Positions 54,111 to 62,453 of a stretch of 64,000 nucleotides of DNA are shown here, piece after piece; within the stretch, counting starts at the first letter, position 1, and each line of letters opens with the position of its first letter. Both the position numbers and the translations under genes were made by a program. The DNA is from UBA6912 sp963792895 (lineage in GTDB: Bacteria > Actinomycetota > Acidimicrobiia > Spongiisociales > UBA5794), in the NCBI GenBank assembly GCA_963792895.1, contig CAWBYA010000007.1, positions 434,001 through 498,000 of the forward strand, read 5' to 3'. The notes beneath the pieces are model-generated. The model saw nothing but the letters and a program-made list of their open reading frames with translations, made no database searches and was not told the origin of the DNA.

Positions 54111-54701
54111 ATGGGCGCCGTGAGCCCAACCCCTGCGCCTCGACCGTCGCGAATCTTGGTCGCCGTCGTGGCGTTTTCGTTCGCCTTGATGGCAACGGCG
54201 TGCGGCGGCGGCGACTCCGGCACAGCAGCCCACCGGCTGCTGTCGTCAGCCGGACACGGAGGATCCGCGATGGAAGTGACATCGGGCGCGTACGCATCGG
54301 AGGGCGCTATCCCGAGCCGCTATACCTGCGACGGTCTCGACGTCTCGCCACCCCTCACGATCTCCGGTGCCCCCGAAGGCACCCAGACCCTCGCCCTCGT
54401 GATGGACGACCCCGATGCACCCGGAGGCGCCTGGGACCATTGGGTGGCCTTTGACATCAGACCGCGCACGGACATCGCCGAGGCCGTGGGACCGCTCGGC
54501 GTCGCCGGGGCCAACTCATGGGGACGAACCGGCTACGGCGGTCCGTGTCCGCCGAGCGGTGCCCATCGGTACTTCATCACGGTGTTCGCCGTGGACACCG
54601 AGCTCGCCTTGAGCCCGGGTGCGACGAAGAGCGAGGTGCTCGCCGCTCTCGAAGGCCACGTCCTCGCTCGCGCCACGCTGACGGGCACCTACGGACGGTG
54701 A
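54111..54701 (+). CDS. YbhB/YbcL (PEBP)-family lipoprotein
   Basis: 196 residues from ATG 54111 (GTG 54120 also possible). A lipoprotein signal ends LMATACGGG. PEBP domain: YTCDGLDVSPPLTISGAPEG, LALVMDDPDAPGGAWDHWVA (the DPDAP motif) and YGGPCPPSGAHRYFITVFAV (GxPxxxxHRY). Extracytoplasmic and lipid-anchored. PEBP proteins bind small ligands; no defined role here. A terminator hairpin separates it from the dehydrogenase. Confidence 0.85.
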   Translation: MGAVSPTPAPRPSRILVAVVAFSFALMATACGGGDSGTAAHRLLSSAGHGGSAMEVTSGAYASEGAIPSRYTCDGLDVSPPLTISGAPEGTQTLALVMDDPDAPGGAWDHWVAFDIRPRTDIAEAVGPLGVAGANSWGRTGYGGPCPPSGAHRYFITVFAVDTELALSPGATKSEVLAALEGHVLARATLTGTYGR

Positions 54702-54842
54702 CGTCTGCAGGCGTGAAGCGTGGTGTGGGCAACGGCTCGCGCCAAAGCGAGGTTTGAGGTCTGGCGGGAGTGGGTAGGAATCGACTCGGGCGGCGCGTTG
54801 GCCGGGAACGCGGCCCCCACCCAACGCTACGAGAGGTTCCCC

Positions 54843-55409
54843 GTGTCCAACGTCCCTGCTACCCGACTTGCTGCCCTCACCGCCACTCGCCGCCAACGCG
54901 AACCGTTGACGCTCCTTGCGAACGTGCGCAAGGAGCACAATATCGTCGGAGCTTTCGACGGCGTGCGCACTGCCCGAGCCGTGATCGAGTCGCTCGAGAA
55001 CGCAGGAGTCGATGGATCCGACATCTCCTTGCTCGGGGCCCACCTCGCCGACGGCCCCGCCGACGAGGCGCCTGCCGCGGCCGACAGCCCCGTGACCAAG
55101 GTGGGCAGGAACGTCGTCGTCGGAGCTGCGGCTGGGGGAGTCGCCGGAGCGGCACTCAGTGTGGCGGTCCTCGACGTCTCAACGATGTCGGCCGCGTTGC
55201 TTGGACTGGTGATGGGAGCGGCTCTCGGCGGAGTGATCGGCGGCTTTGCGGGCGTCGGGATCGCTGCAGCCTGGCGCAATACTTTCCGGCCGTTGCGTCG
55301 CGGCAACATCGCCGTCGGCGTGCACTCGGCCGACCCGGAAGCGATCAACCTGGCGCTCGACGTCATGGAGATGTACTCCCCACTCGCCGTCAACCGGTTC
55401 ACCGGCTGA
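54843..55409 (+). CDS. General-stress-type membrane protein with glycine-zipper helices
   Basis: 188 residues from GTG 54843, chosen for GAGAGG upstream. NIVGAFDGVRTARAVIESLE then NAGVDGSDISLLGAH resembles the heat-induced YflT/GsiB-like 'general stress protein 17M' N-terminal fold. Residues 95-150 hold two glycine-rich membrane helices: VGRNVVVGAAAGGVAGAALS and LGLVMGAALGGVIGGFAGVG. The C-terminal half (GNIAVGVHSADPEAINLALD) returns to the alpha/beta pattern. Function unknown. Confidence 0.7.
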   Translation: MSNVPATRLAALTATRRQREPLTLLANVRKEHNIVGAFDGVRTARAVIESLENAGVDGSDISLLGAHLADGPADEAPAAADSPVTKVGRNVVVGAAAGGVAGAALSVAVLDVSTMSAALLGLVMGAALGGVIGGFAGVGIAAAWRNTFRPLRRGNIAVGVHSADPEAINLALDVMEMYSPLAVNRFTG

Positions 55410-55439
55410 CGCCCCCGCCCCATCGGTCCGGGCGCGCAC

Positions 55440-55467
55440 AGAAGAGCGCCCGGTTGGGCGCTCTTCT
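55440..55467 (+). terminator. Strong hairpin terminator
   Basis: AGAAGAGCGCCC (55440-55451), loop GGTT, GGGCGCTCTTCT (55456-55467): a perfect 12-bp stem 31 nt after the stop of the 54843 gene. The following 134 bp up to 55601 show no gene. Confidence 0.75.
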
Positions 55468-55601
55468 GAAACGTGTGCGGCCTCCCCCTGGAACCCTGCT
55501 CCACACCCGTGCTGTTGGTGGCCCCTCACTGCGGGCCGTTCCCCCTTGTGTGATTCCCACGCTACGAGATGAGGTGAGGTGCGTCGTGATACGCACAAAC
55601 G

Positions 55602-56960
55602 TCAGTTCCCGAATATGACAAAGGGACGGCCTCTACGGATCTTCGCCCATGCATCGCGAGGAGACAGACCGTGGTCCGCCGCATAGCGGGCGATCTCCGC
55701 GGCGGCGAACGGAGCGGCAAACGAGGTCCCGCTCCATCGAGCCATGCCTGCGTCGAAGGTACCCGTGCCGGCTACCGACCCATCCGGGTTGAAGTACACA
55801 AACCGCAGTCCCTTCGGATAGTCGCTCAGCACATCGACGCCTGGCGCCCATGCGTTGACCCACGGCCCGTGATTGGAGAAGCTCGCGACGCGTGAGCGCA
55901 CGCCGGGTTCTGCGGAGTCGCTCCATGGATCGAGCGCACCCACGCTCACGACGAAGTCTGGATGGTCGGCGGCGAAGGCCGCCGGATACCACGGCGACGA
56001 CACGGAGTCGTTGCCGGCGGCTGCCACGAGGAGCCCGCGATTTCTCTGTCGGGCCCATCGGGAAATCCCGTCGCGCAGCGCTACGAGCTGCGTTCCGCCG
56101 CACGGATCTTCGTACGACCCGAGCGACAGGTTGAGGACAACGATGTCATTCTCGCGCAGCGCCTGATCCACCCTGGCAACGATGCTCAACTCGGTCAGCT
56201 CGCCTGCAGGTTCGAAGGCGTCATAGTTGTGCACATGTGCGTTCGGCACCCTGGACAATATGACGCCTGTGATGAAGCCTCCGTGTCCCGAGCCGCGACG
56301 GTCGACGATCGTGTCGCCGTCCGCGTCGACGATGTCCACGTTGGCACTCGCCGGATCGACGGTCGCCGCCAGCTCGGGTCGCGGGGCGGGGTCGACCCAC
56401 ATTCCCGTGTCGATGACGGCGATCGGGGCGGTCTCGCCACCTGCCTTTGGGCCGGGCTCGGGCTCCTCATACGCCGGGCGCGGATCGCCACCGGGGCCAA
56501 TCGACGGTTGCGGAGCGAGGGTGAGGATGTGATGTGGCCCGACGGGAGCGGCGGGCAGCCGCCGCTTGACGGCTCTGGCGACCGCAAGTGCGTCCTGGGT
56601 AACGGTGAAGGTGGCGACACCTTCGGGACGCGCCGCGCGGCGGACGTAGCGAGCTTCCGCCTCGAACGGTGGCTGGCCCGGCTTCGCCGGGGACTGGTCG
56701 TCGTAGGGGTCGCCGCCCAAGACGCCGAGATCGCGCAGCACGCTGCGCACCTCTGCGGCGAACTCCACTGTCGTGAACAGCTCGTCGGGCTTGTAGAAGA
56801 CCGTAGGCGGCGGCCCATTGTCCTCTCCTTCAACGAACGCAGGCCACATGCTCGCCGTGTCTGCGATCTCACGACGTCGAGGCGCCACGAACGCCCTCGG
56901 GTCATGTGCCCGCTCTTCGATGTCCACCGGCTCCAGCGCCGGCAGTTGCTCGTCCTTCAT
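55602..56960 (-). CDS. Subtilisin-like serine protease (S8), cytoplasmic type
   Basis: 452 residues with no signal peptide. Catalytic triad: D184 in IAVIDTGMW, H226 in GSGHGGFITGVI and S413 in RWSGTSFAAPFAA; oxyanion Asn in VAAAGND (N317). Residues 1-175 are a non-catalytic N-terminal region (PPTVFYKPDELFTTVEFAAE then PHHILTLAPQPSIGPGGD) that may be a substrate-recognition or inhibitory domain. ATG 56960 has GAGGAGG upstream. It is divergent from the TPR-CHAT gene by 80 bp; their pairing suggests a protease cascade or shared control. Confidence 0.9.
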   Translation of the reverse strand: MKDEQLPALEPVDIEERAHDPRAFVAPRRREIADTASMWPAFVEGEDNGPPPTVFYKPDELFTTVEFAAEVRSVLRDLGVLGGDPYDDQSPAKPGQPPFEAEARYVRRAARPEGVATFTVTQDALAVARAVKRRLPAAPVGPHHILTLAPQPSIGPGGDPRPAYEEPEPGPKAGGETAPIAVIDTGMWVDPAPRPELAATVDPASANVDIVDADGDTIVDRRGSGHGGFITGVILSRVPNAHVHNYDAFEPAGELTELSIVARVDQALRENDIVVLNLSLGSYEDPCGGTQLVALRDGISRWARQRNRGLLVAAAGNDSVSSPWYPAAFAADHPDFVVSVGALDPWSDSAEPGVRSRVASFSNHGPWVNAWAPGVDVLSDYPKGLRFVYFNPDGSVAGTGTFDAGMARWSGTSFAAPFAAAEIARYAADHGLSPRDAWAKIRRGRPFVIFGN

Positions 56961-57040
56961 CCAACCTCCTCTGGATGTGTCTCGACCAGAGCCCTCGCCG
57001 GGCGCTCTGATACACGCAACCTACCCCCCTGCTTGGATGA

Positions 57041-59695
57041 GTGACCGTGGCGCACGAAGAAGTCGCAAATGGGAAGAGCGACGACGGCCCGCTCGTTGCA
57101 GCGGCTCGGGCGATACTCGATCTCGCCGGGTCGGAGCCGTCGCGCGCGCTCGAGGCCGCTGCAGCCTTCGCCGATCGGGCTGCACGGCACCAGCAAGCGC
57201 TCGCCGTGGCACACCGGGCTCGCGGGCTGGCGCACGCCAAGCTGGGCCAAATGCCGGAGGCACGCCGGTGGCTCGAGTTGGCTCTCGAGGTCGCCCGACG
57301 GGCGGGCGATCCGGCTACGGAGGCCGAGGCGGCGATGACGTACGCAGGCGTCCTCGCCTGGGCGGGCGACGCCGACGCATCCGATGCTGCGATCTCCTTT
57401 GCGGTCTCAACGCTCACCGGTGTACCCAAGGCACGTGCGCTCGTGCAGCGGGCCAGCATGCGGTACCGCCAGGGCCGGTTTGGGGATGCGATCGCGGACC
57501 AGGACACGGCCCGGCCGGTCCTCGAGGCGGCAGGCGACTCCGGCTGGCTGGCGAACCTTCTCATGGACCGCGGCATCATCCGCGGCTTCACCGGCCACAC
57601 CGCTGCGGCGCGTTCAGATCTGGCGAGGGCGCGCCGGCTCTATGGCTCGCTCGGCCGTTCGGCCGACGCGGCGTGGGCGCTGGAGAACGAAGGATGGCTG
57701 CTCGCCCAGATCGGTGACATACCGGGTGCCCTTGCGGTCCTCGACGCCGCCGAGGACGAGTTCCAGCGGCTCGACCTCTCATTCGCTGCCCTGTGGAGCG
57801 ACCGGTGTGAGGCGCTGATGGCTGCTCACCTCACGCGAGATGCGAAGCAGTTCGCCGGCCATGCCGTCCAGGAAGCGCAGAGGACGGGACTCCTGGCAGG
57901 CGTGGCCGAGGCGCGGCTGCGCCTCGCGGAGGCCGCAATGCTCGATGCGGACGTAGGGCAAGCACGGGAGGCGGCGGACACAGCGGCGGAGGAGTTCACC
58001 GCACAGCAGCGACCCATGTGGGCTGCGTACGCCCGGTATGTGGGAATCCAGGCACGCGTCGCAAGCGGCGGGAGCGGATCGGGCGTCGGCGAGGTGGCAG
58101 ACGTTGCCCGAACGCTCGAGGCGGGAGGCTTCGTGACCGCCGGGCTGCATGCTCGCATCCTCGCGGCGAAGATCGCCGCAAGCGCCGGGCGTATCGACGT
58201 TGCGGAGGAGCACCTGGCGGCGGCGGCGCAGGCGCGCCGTTCCGGCTCTGTGGAGTTGAGGGTGCAGGCGTGGCTTGCGGAAGCCCTGTTGCGTCTCGCC
58301 TCTGGGCGGACCCGCGCCGCGGACGCTGCGCTCAGGGCGGGGCTTCGGGCGGTGGATGAGGCACAAGCGATGTTTGCGAGCCCGGATGCCCGTGCCCACG
58401 TCGCCGCACACGCCGCTGAGCTCGCCGACCTGGGTCTGGGGTTGGCGTACGACTCCGGTTCGACCGAGCGCATCTTTCGCTGGCAAGAGCGGACGCGCGC
58501 CGGTGCCCTGCGCCATCCGTCGGTTCGACCACCGGACGATGGCGAGCTCGCCGGCGAGCTCGCACAGCTGCGGGCCGTCGAAGCCGAGCTTCGCAGGGCC
58601 AGGCTCGAGGGAGCAGCGGCGGGAGGTCTCGAGGTCCGAGCCGGTCGGCTGCGTAGCTCGGTGCGGAGAAGGGGGCTGCGGCGGTCCGGCGCCACGTCGT
58701 GGGCCGCATCCCGGCCGCCCTCGATCGCCGACGTGGTGTCAACTCTTGGCACCGCGGCGCTCGTCGAGCTCGACGAGCACCGCGGTGCCCTGCAAGCGAT
58801 CGTCATCCGGCGGACCGGAACCCGTCGTGCAACAGGCGGTGACGTCGTCGATATCGACGGAGAGATGGCTGCGCTCCGCTTCGGGCTCGCCCGACTTGCT
58901 CGCCGCGACGGCTCGAAGGCCGCACACGACGCCGCACGGGCAGCGACCGAAGCAGCCCTCTCCCATCTCGACGAGCTGCTGGTGGCTCCGCTTGCGTTGG
59001 ATACCCCGCATGTGGTGCTGGTGCCGCCCGCGCGGCTCCACGAGGTGCCATGGTCACTGCTCCCGTCGCTTCGCGGTCGAGCCGTGACGGTCGCACCTTC
59101 CGCCCGGCTCTGGCTCGAGCGTCGGGGACGATCGGCCCGGACGCGGCGGGGCGTTGTGGTTGCCCATGGCCCTGGCCTGCCCGGAGCCCCTGAGGAGTCG
59201 CGACGGGTTGCTCGCATCCACCGCACCGTCACCCGGTTCACGGCCCGTACGAGCAAAGTGGAAGACGTGCTGGCCGCCATCGATGGCGCCCGGCTTGCCC
59301 ACTTCGTCGCCCACGGCAGCTTCCGAGCCGACAACCCTCTGTTCTCGTCACTGCGTCTCGCCGACGGCGAGCTCACCGTGTACGACTTGGAGCGGGTCGA
59401 CCGCCTCCCTCCGATCGTCGTGCTGTCGGCGTGCAACTCCGGTCTCCAGGCCGTGCGGCCGGGGAACGAGACCATGGGTATGGTCGCCGCACTGCTCGGC
59501 GCAGGATGTCGCACTGTCGTCGCCAGCACTGGGCTCGTGCCGGACACCTCCCGCACGGCGCAGACGATGGTCGACTTCCATCGCGGCCTCGCTGCGGGTG
59601 TGAGCCCGTCGACGGCACTGGCCTCCGCCCAGGGTGACGCGCTCGCCCGTGCAGGCGCTGCTGCCGCCCCTTTCGTCTGCTTCGGTGCCGGCTGA
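57041..59695 (+). CDS. TPR-CHAT caspase-like protease
   Basis: 884 residues. Residues 20-420 are tetratricopeptide-like helical repeats (HRARGLAHAKLGQMPEARRW, RASMRYRQGRFGDAIADQDT and others). A helical connector follows, then the CHAT domain at about 570-884: VVLVPPARLHEVPWSLLPSL, the catalytic His758 in HFVAHGSFRADNPLFSSLRL, and Cys798 in VVLSACNSGLQAVRPGNETM. It ends LASAQGDALARAGAAAAPFV. CHAT proteases cleave specific partners, often activated through the TPR part. GTG 57041 is the start. The sigma factor and partner lie downstream on the same strand. Confidence 0.92.
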   Translation: MTVAHEEVANGKSDDGPLVAAARAILDLAGSEPSRALEAAAAFADRAARHQQALAVAHRARGLAHAKLGQMPEARRWLELALEVARRAGDPATEAEAAMTYAGVLAWAGDADASDAAISFAVSTLTGVPKARALVQRASMRYRQGRFGDAIADQDTARPVLEAAGDSGWLANLLMDRGIIRGFTGHTAAARSDLARARRLYGSLGRSADAAWALENEGWLLAQIGDIPGALAVLDAAEDEFQRLDLSFAALWSDRCEALMAAHLTRDAKQFAGHAVQEAQRTGLLAGVAEARLRLAEAAMLDADVGQAREAADTAAEEFTAQQRPMWAAYARYVGIQARVASGGSGSGVGEVADVARTLEAGGFVTAGLHARILAAKIAASAGRIDVAEEHLAAAAQARRSGSVELRVQAWLAEALLRLASGRTRAADAALRAGLRAVDEAQAMFASPDARAHVAAHAAELADLGLGLAYDSGSTERIFRWQERTRAGALRHPSVRPPDDGELAGELAQLRAVEAELRRARLEGAAAGGLEVRAGRLRSSVRRRGLRRSGATSWAASRPPSIADVVSTLGTAALVELDEHRGALQAIVIRRTGTRRATGGDVVDIDGEMAALRFGLARLARRDGSKAAHDAARAATEAALSHLDELLVAPLALDTPHVVLVPPARLHEVPWSLLPSLRGRAVTVAPSARLWLERRGRSARTRRGVVVAHGPGLPGAPEESRRVARIHRTVTRFTARTSKVEDVLAAIDGARLAHFVAHGSFRADNPLFSSLRLADGELTVYDLERVDRLPPIVVLSACNSGLQAVRPGNETMGMVAALLGAGCRTVVASTGLVPDTSRTAQTMVDFHRGLAAGVSPSTALASAQGDALARAGAAAAPFVCFGAG

Positions 59696-59781
59696 GCAGG
59701 GTTTCGAGCGAGGAAACTCGTATCACGGGACTCCGAGGCACCTCTCGTCGAGGAGTGCCGTACCAGAAGGAGACACGATCG

Positions 59782-60402
59782 ATGGGCCAAAACGGCCGGC
59801 AGGCTCTAGCTTTGGCGGCGATGTCGGAGCGCACGACGACCGAGTTGCTCGTTGCGGCCGCTGCCGGGGACGCAGAGGCCTGGAACGTGATCGTTGCGCG
59901 CTACGAGCGGCTGGTCTGGTCCGTAGTGCGAGGCTTCCGTTTCGACGGCGCCACTGCGGCGGATGTTGCCCAGACCGTGTGGCTGAAGTTGGTCGAGAAC
60001 CTCGATCGGATCAGGCATCCGGAGCGGCTGCCCTCGTGGCTGGCAACGACGGCTCGCAACGAGGCGTTGCGGACAGTACGCACTCAACAGCGGATGATCC
60101 CGTCGGACTTCGAGTTCGACCTGGTGGACGATGCTCTTCCGGAGGTGGATGCGGCCATGCTCGAAGACGAGCAGCTCGCCGCCCTCGTTGCAGCTTTCGG
60201 TGAGCTGTCTGAGGAGTGCCGGCGGCTGCTTCGGCTGCTGACGACGGATCCACCGCTCGACTACGACACGATCTCGGAGCTCACCGGCATGCCGAAGGGC
60301 AGCATCGGCCCCACGAGGGGTCGCTGTGTCAACCGCCTGCGGCGCATAATGCAGCGCCACGAAGGGGTGGCTCCGCCGGACGATGAGGGGCCAGACATAT
60401 GA
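59782..60402 (+). CDS. ECF-type sigma factor linked to the CHAT protease
   Basis: 206 residues. ATG 59782 has AAGGAGA upstream. Sigma region 2: WNVIVARYERLVWSVVRGFR then TAADVAQTVWLKLVENLDRI; WLATTARNEALR completes region 2.4. Region 4: LVAAFGELSEECRRLLRLLT then YDTISELTGMPKGSIGPTRG and RCVNRLRRIM. It overlaps the next gene by 4 nt and follows the CHAT gene by 86 bp on the same strand, so the three are probably co-transcribed or co-regulated. Confidence 0.88.
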   Translation: MGQNGRQALALAAMSERTTTELLVAAAAGDAEAWNVIVARYERLVWSVVRGFRFDGATAADVAQTVWLKLVENLDRIRHPERLPSWLATTARNEALRTVRTQQRMIPSDFEFDLVDDALPEVDAAMLEDEQLAALVAAFGELSEECRRLLRLLTTDPPLDYDTISELTGMPKGSIGPTRGRCVNRLRRIMQRHEGVAPPDDEGPDI

Positions 60403-60866
60403 ACGAGAGACTGGATATCGAGGCGATTGGCGACGATGAGCTGGTGGCTCGTCTCGCAGAGGCGCTCCCAAAGGCCGATCCGGTGCCCGCGGCGGTGACC
60501 GAGTTCGCCAAGGCGGCGTTCGGGTGGCGAACGATCGACGCCGAGTTGGCCGAGCTCGTGTTCGACTCGGCCGTCGACGAGCTGGTCGGCGTGCGTAGCG
60601 AGGACGACACCCGTCAGGTCACGTTCCGGGCCCCAGGAGTCGAGATCGAGGTCGCAGTGATGGCCGACGGCGTGCGACGGATCGTGGGCCAGCTCGTTCC
60701 TCCCCAAGAGGCGGACATCGAGCTGCGCTATCAAGGGAAGGCGAAGCGCACCACCAGCGACACGCTCGGCCGTTTCATCTTCCACGACGTACCCAACGGG
60801 CCGATCAGCCTGCGTTGCAGGCTTGCCGACGACCAAACCGTGCAGACCGACTGGATGATCGTCTGA
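60399..60866 (+). CDS. Sigma-factor partner protein of unknown function
   Basis: 155 residues, overlapping the sigma gene by ATGA. Residues 1-55 are helical: ELVARLAEALPKADPVPAAV then EFAKAAFGWRTIDAELAELV. Residues 65-155 are beta-rich with a carboxypeptidase-regulatory-like sandwich: VTFRAPGVEIEVAVMADGVR, GQLVPPQEADIELRYQGKAK and GRFIFHDVPNGPISLRCRLA. There is no zinc anti-sigma motif. Genes of this shape follow ECF sigma genes beside CHAT genes in other actinobacteria as far as I recall. A role as sigma inhibitor or protease substrate is inference. Confidence 0.7.
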   Translation: MNERLDIEAIGDDELVARLAEALPKADPVPAAVTEFAKAAFGWRTIDAELAELVFDSAVDELVGVRSEDDTRQVTFRAPGVEIEVAVMADGVRRIVGQLVPPQEADIELRYQGKAKRTTSDTLGRFIFHDVPNGPISLRCRLADDQTVQTDWMIV

Positions 60867-60875
60867 CACCTGCCA

Positions 60876-62453
60876 TCAGCGGCCGCCGACGGCTGCAATC
60901 GCCTCGCGGAGCCGCTCCCAGCGGCGCAGCTCCTCCTCGAGGGGCGTGATCACGTGCTCCGAAGCGATCTCGGCGACGCGGCGCTCGACGTCATGGACGG
61001 CTCTGGTCGCCCTGCGCCTGCTGCCGAGTGCCGCGATCGGCCGTGCCACCCACGCGAGAATGAGGCCCGCAACCGCACCGCCCGACAAGAGCAGTGTCGG
61101 GATCGGCCACTCGCCCACGCGCGGGGTCAGCGCATCGGCGGGGACCTTGAGGTAGCCGAGGACGGCGAGGACGGCGAGCCAAACAGCACCGGCGGCGGCG
61201 CTCGCCGCCAGCGTCCATTGCAGCCAGCCGACCAAACCCCACCACCGCGGCGGTGACGTTGCCGCCCGTGCGGCTCCACCGACGGCAGCGCTGAGGCGGG
61301 GGGTCATGGCAGCGACGTCGGCCGCGCCCACCTCGCGAGCCCGGCGCGACCACGCGGTCTCGGCGCGGCCGCTGCGCTCGTCCGCGTACTCCTTCACGGC
61401 CAGGCGGGCGCGGGCGGGGTCGACGGGTACGGCGGTTGGCGGAGTGGCGGCGGTGTCAGACGTCGTCCGCGTCCAGAGCGCACGGAGCGGGTGGCGGCGG
61501 AAACGCAAGACCCACCGGGCGAACGGCCAGCCGGTACGTCGGGCGGCGTCGTGACGGTAGCCCGCCGCCACGGCCTGACCGACGACGCCGGCACCCGCCG
61601 CCGCGGCGAGCCCTGCGGTGAGCGTGCGCTGCGCCTTGGGGTCGCCCCTGCGGGGAGCGGCGGGCACCGGCCCGAAGGCCGCAGCGACCGTACGCAGGTC
61701 GGCATCGAGCCGGTGGAGCGCCGCATCCCGCGCCGCAATCCGCTCTCGCAACGCACCACGAAGCGCGTCGAGGCCCTCGTCGGTGACGGCAGACGTCACG
61801 AATATGCGAGGCGACGCGATCCCGTCGTCCCTGAGAATGGCCGCAGCGTGCTTCACCCATCGTGCCCAGTCCGCCTTGGGGACGAGGTCTGCCTGGTTGA
61901 GGGCGAACATCATCACGTCCGCATGGCGGGCCATGGGCCGCAGGTAGCCGTCGTGCAGCGCTTCATCTGCGTACTTCTGCGGGTCGAGGACCCAGATCAT
62001 CACGTCGACGAGGTCGATGAGCCGGCTCACTTCGATGCGGTGCTCGGCGACCACGGAATCGTGGTCGGGGAGGTCGACCAAGACGAGACCGTCGAGATCC
62101 GTCTCTGCGCCCACGCCGTGGTGGTAACGCACGCCGAGCCAAGCAAGCAGCTCCGGTGGGGCCGCGTCCCCGAACACTGCGGCCCGGGCCGCTTCCGTCG
62201 TGGGCCGGATGACGCCTGCGGGGGCGACGCGCTCCCCGACCAGTGCGTTGAACAGCGACGACTTGCCGCTGCCGGTCGCACCGGCAAGGGCGACAACCGT
62301 ATGGGCGGTCCCGTGCCGCAACCGGCCGGACGCGTGAGTCGCGATCTCGGCCCCGCGCAGCAGCGCATCGCCGGGGAGGAGGCCCGATCCGTCGGAGAGG
62401 ACTACCTCGAGGGCGGTCACGCGGGTTGCGATCTGGAGATTCGCCCTTCTCAT
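60876..62453 (-). CDS. Dynamin-like GTPase with C-terminal membrane helices
   Basis: 525 residues. G1: VVALAGATGSGKSSLFNALV (residues 58-65 form the P-loop). G2-like Thr: VIRPTTEAARAA. G3: LVLVDLPDHDS. G4: FALNQADLVPKA. A helical middle follows, then two membrane helices (LQWTLAASAAAGAVWLAVLA and PTLLLSGGAVAGLILAWVAR) and a coiled end (VERRVAEIASEHVITPLEEE). ATG 62453 overlaps the upstream GTPase's stop (ATGA). Together they resemble paired bacterial dynamin-like proteins that remodel or repair membranes. It is convergent with the sigma partner gene by 9 nt. Confidence 0.85.
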   Translation of the reverse strand: MRRANLQIATRVTALEVVLSDGSGLLPGDALLRGAEIATHASGRLRHGTAHTVVALAGATGSGKSSLFNALVGERVAPAGVIRPTTEAARAAVFGDAAPPELLAWLGVRYHHGVGAETDLDGLVLVDLPDHDSVVAEHRIEVSRLIDLVDVMIWVLDPQKYADEALHDGYLRPMARHADVMMFALNQADLVPKADWARWVKHAAAILRDDGIASPRIFVTSAVTDEGLDALRGALRERIAARDAALHRLDADLRTVAAAFGPVPAAPRRGDPKAQRTLTAGLAAAAGAGVVGQAVAAGYRHDAARRTGWPFARWVLRFRRHPLRALWTRTTSDTAATPPTAVPVDPARARLAVKEYADERSGRAETAWSRRAREVGAADVAAMTPRLSAAVGGAARAATSPPRWWGLVGWLQWTLAASAAAGAVWLAVLAVLGYLKVPADALTPRVGEWPIPTLLLSGGAVAGLILAWVARPIAALGSRRRATRAVHDVERRVAEIASEHVITPLEEELRRWERLREAIAAVGGR

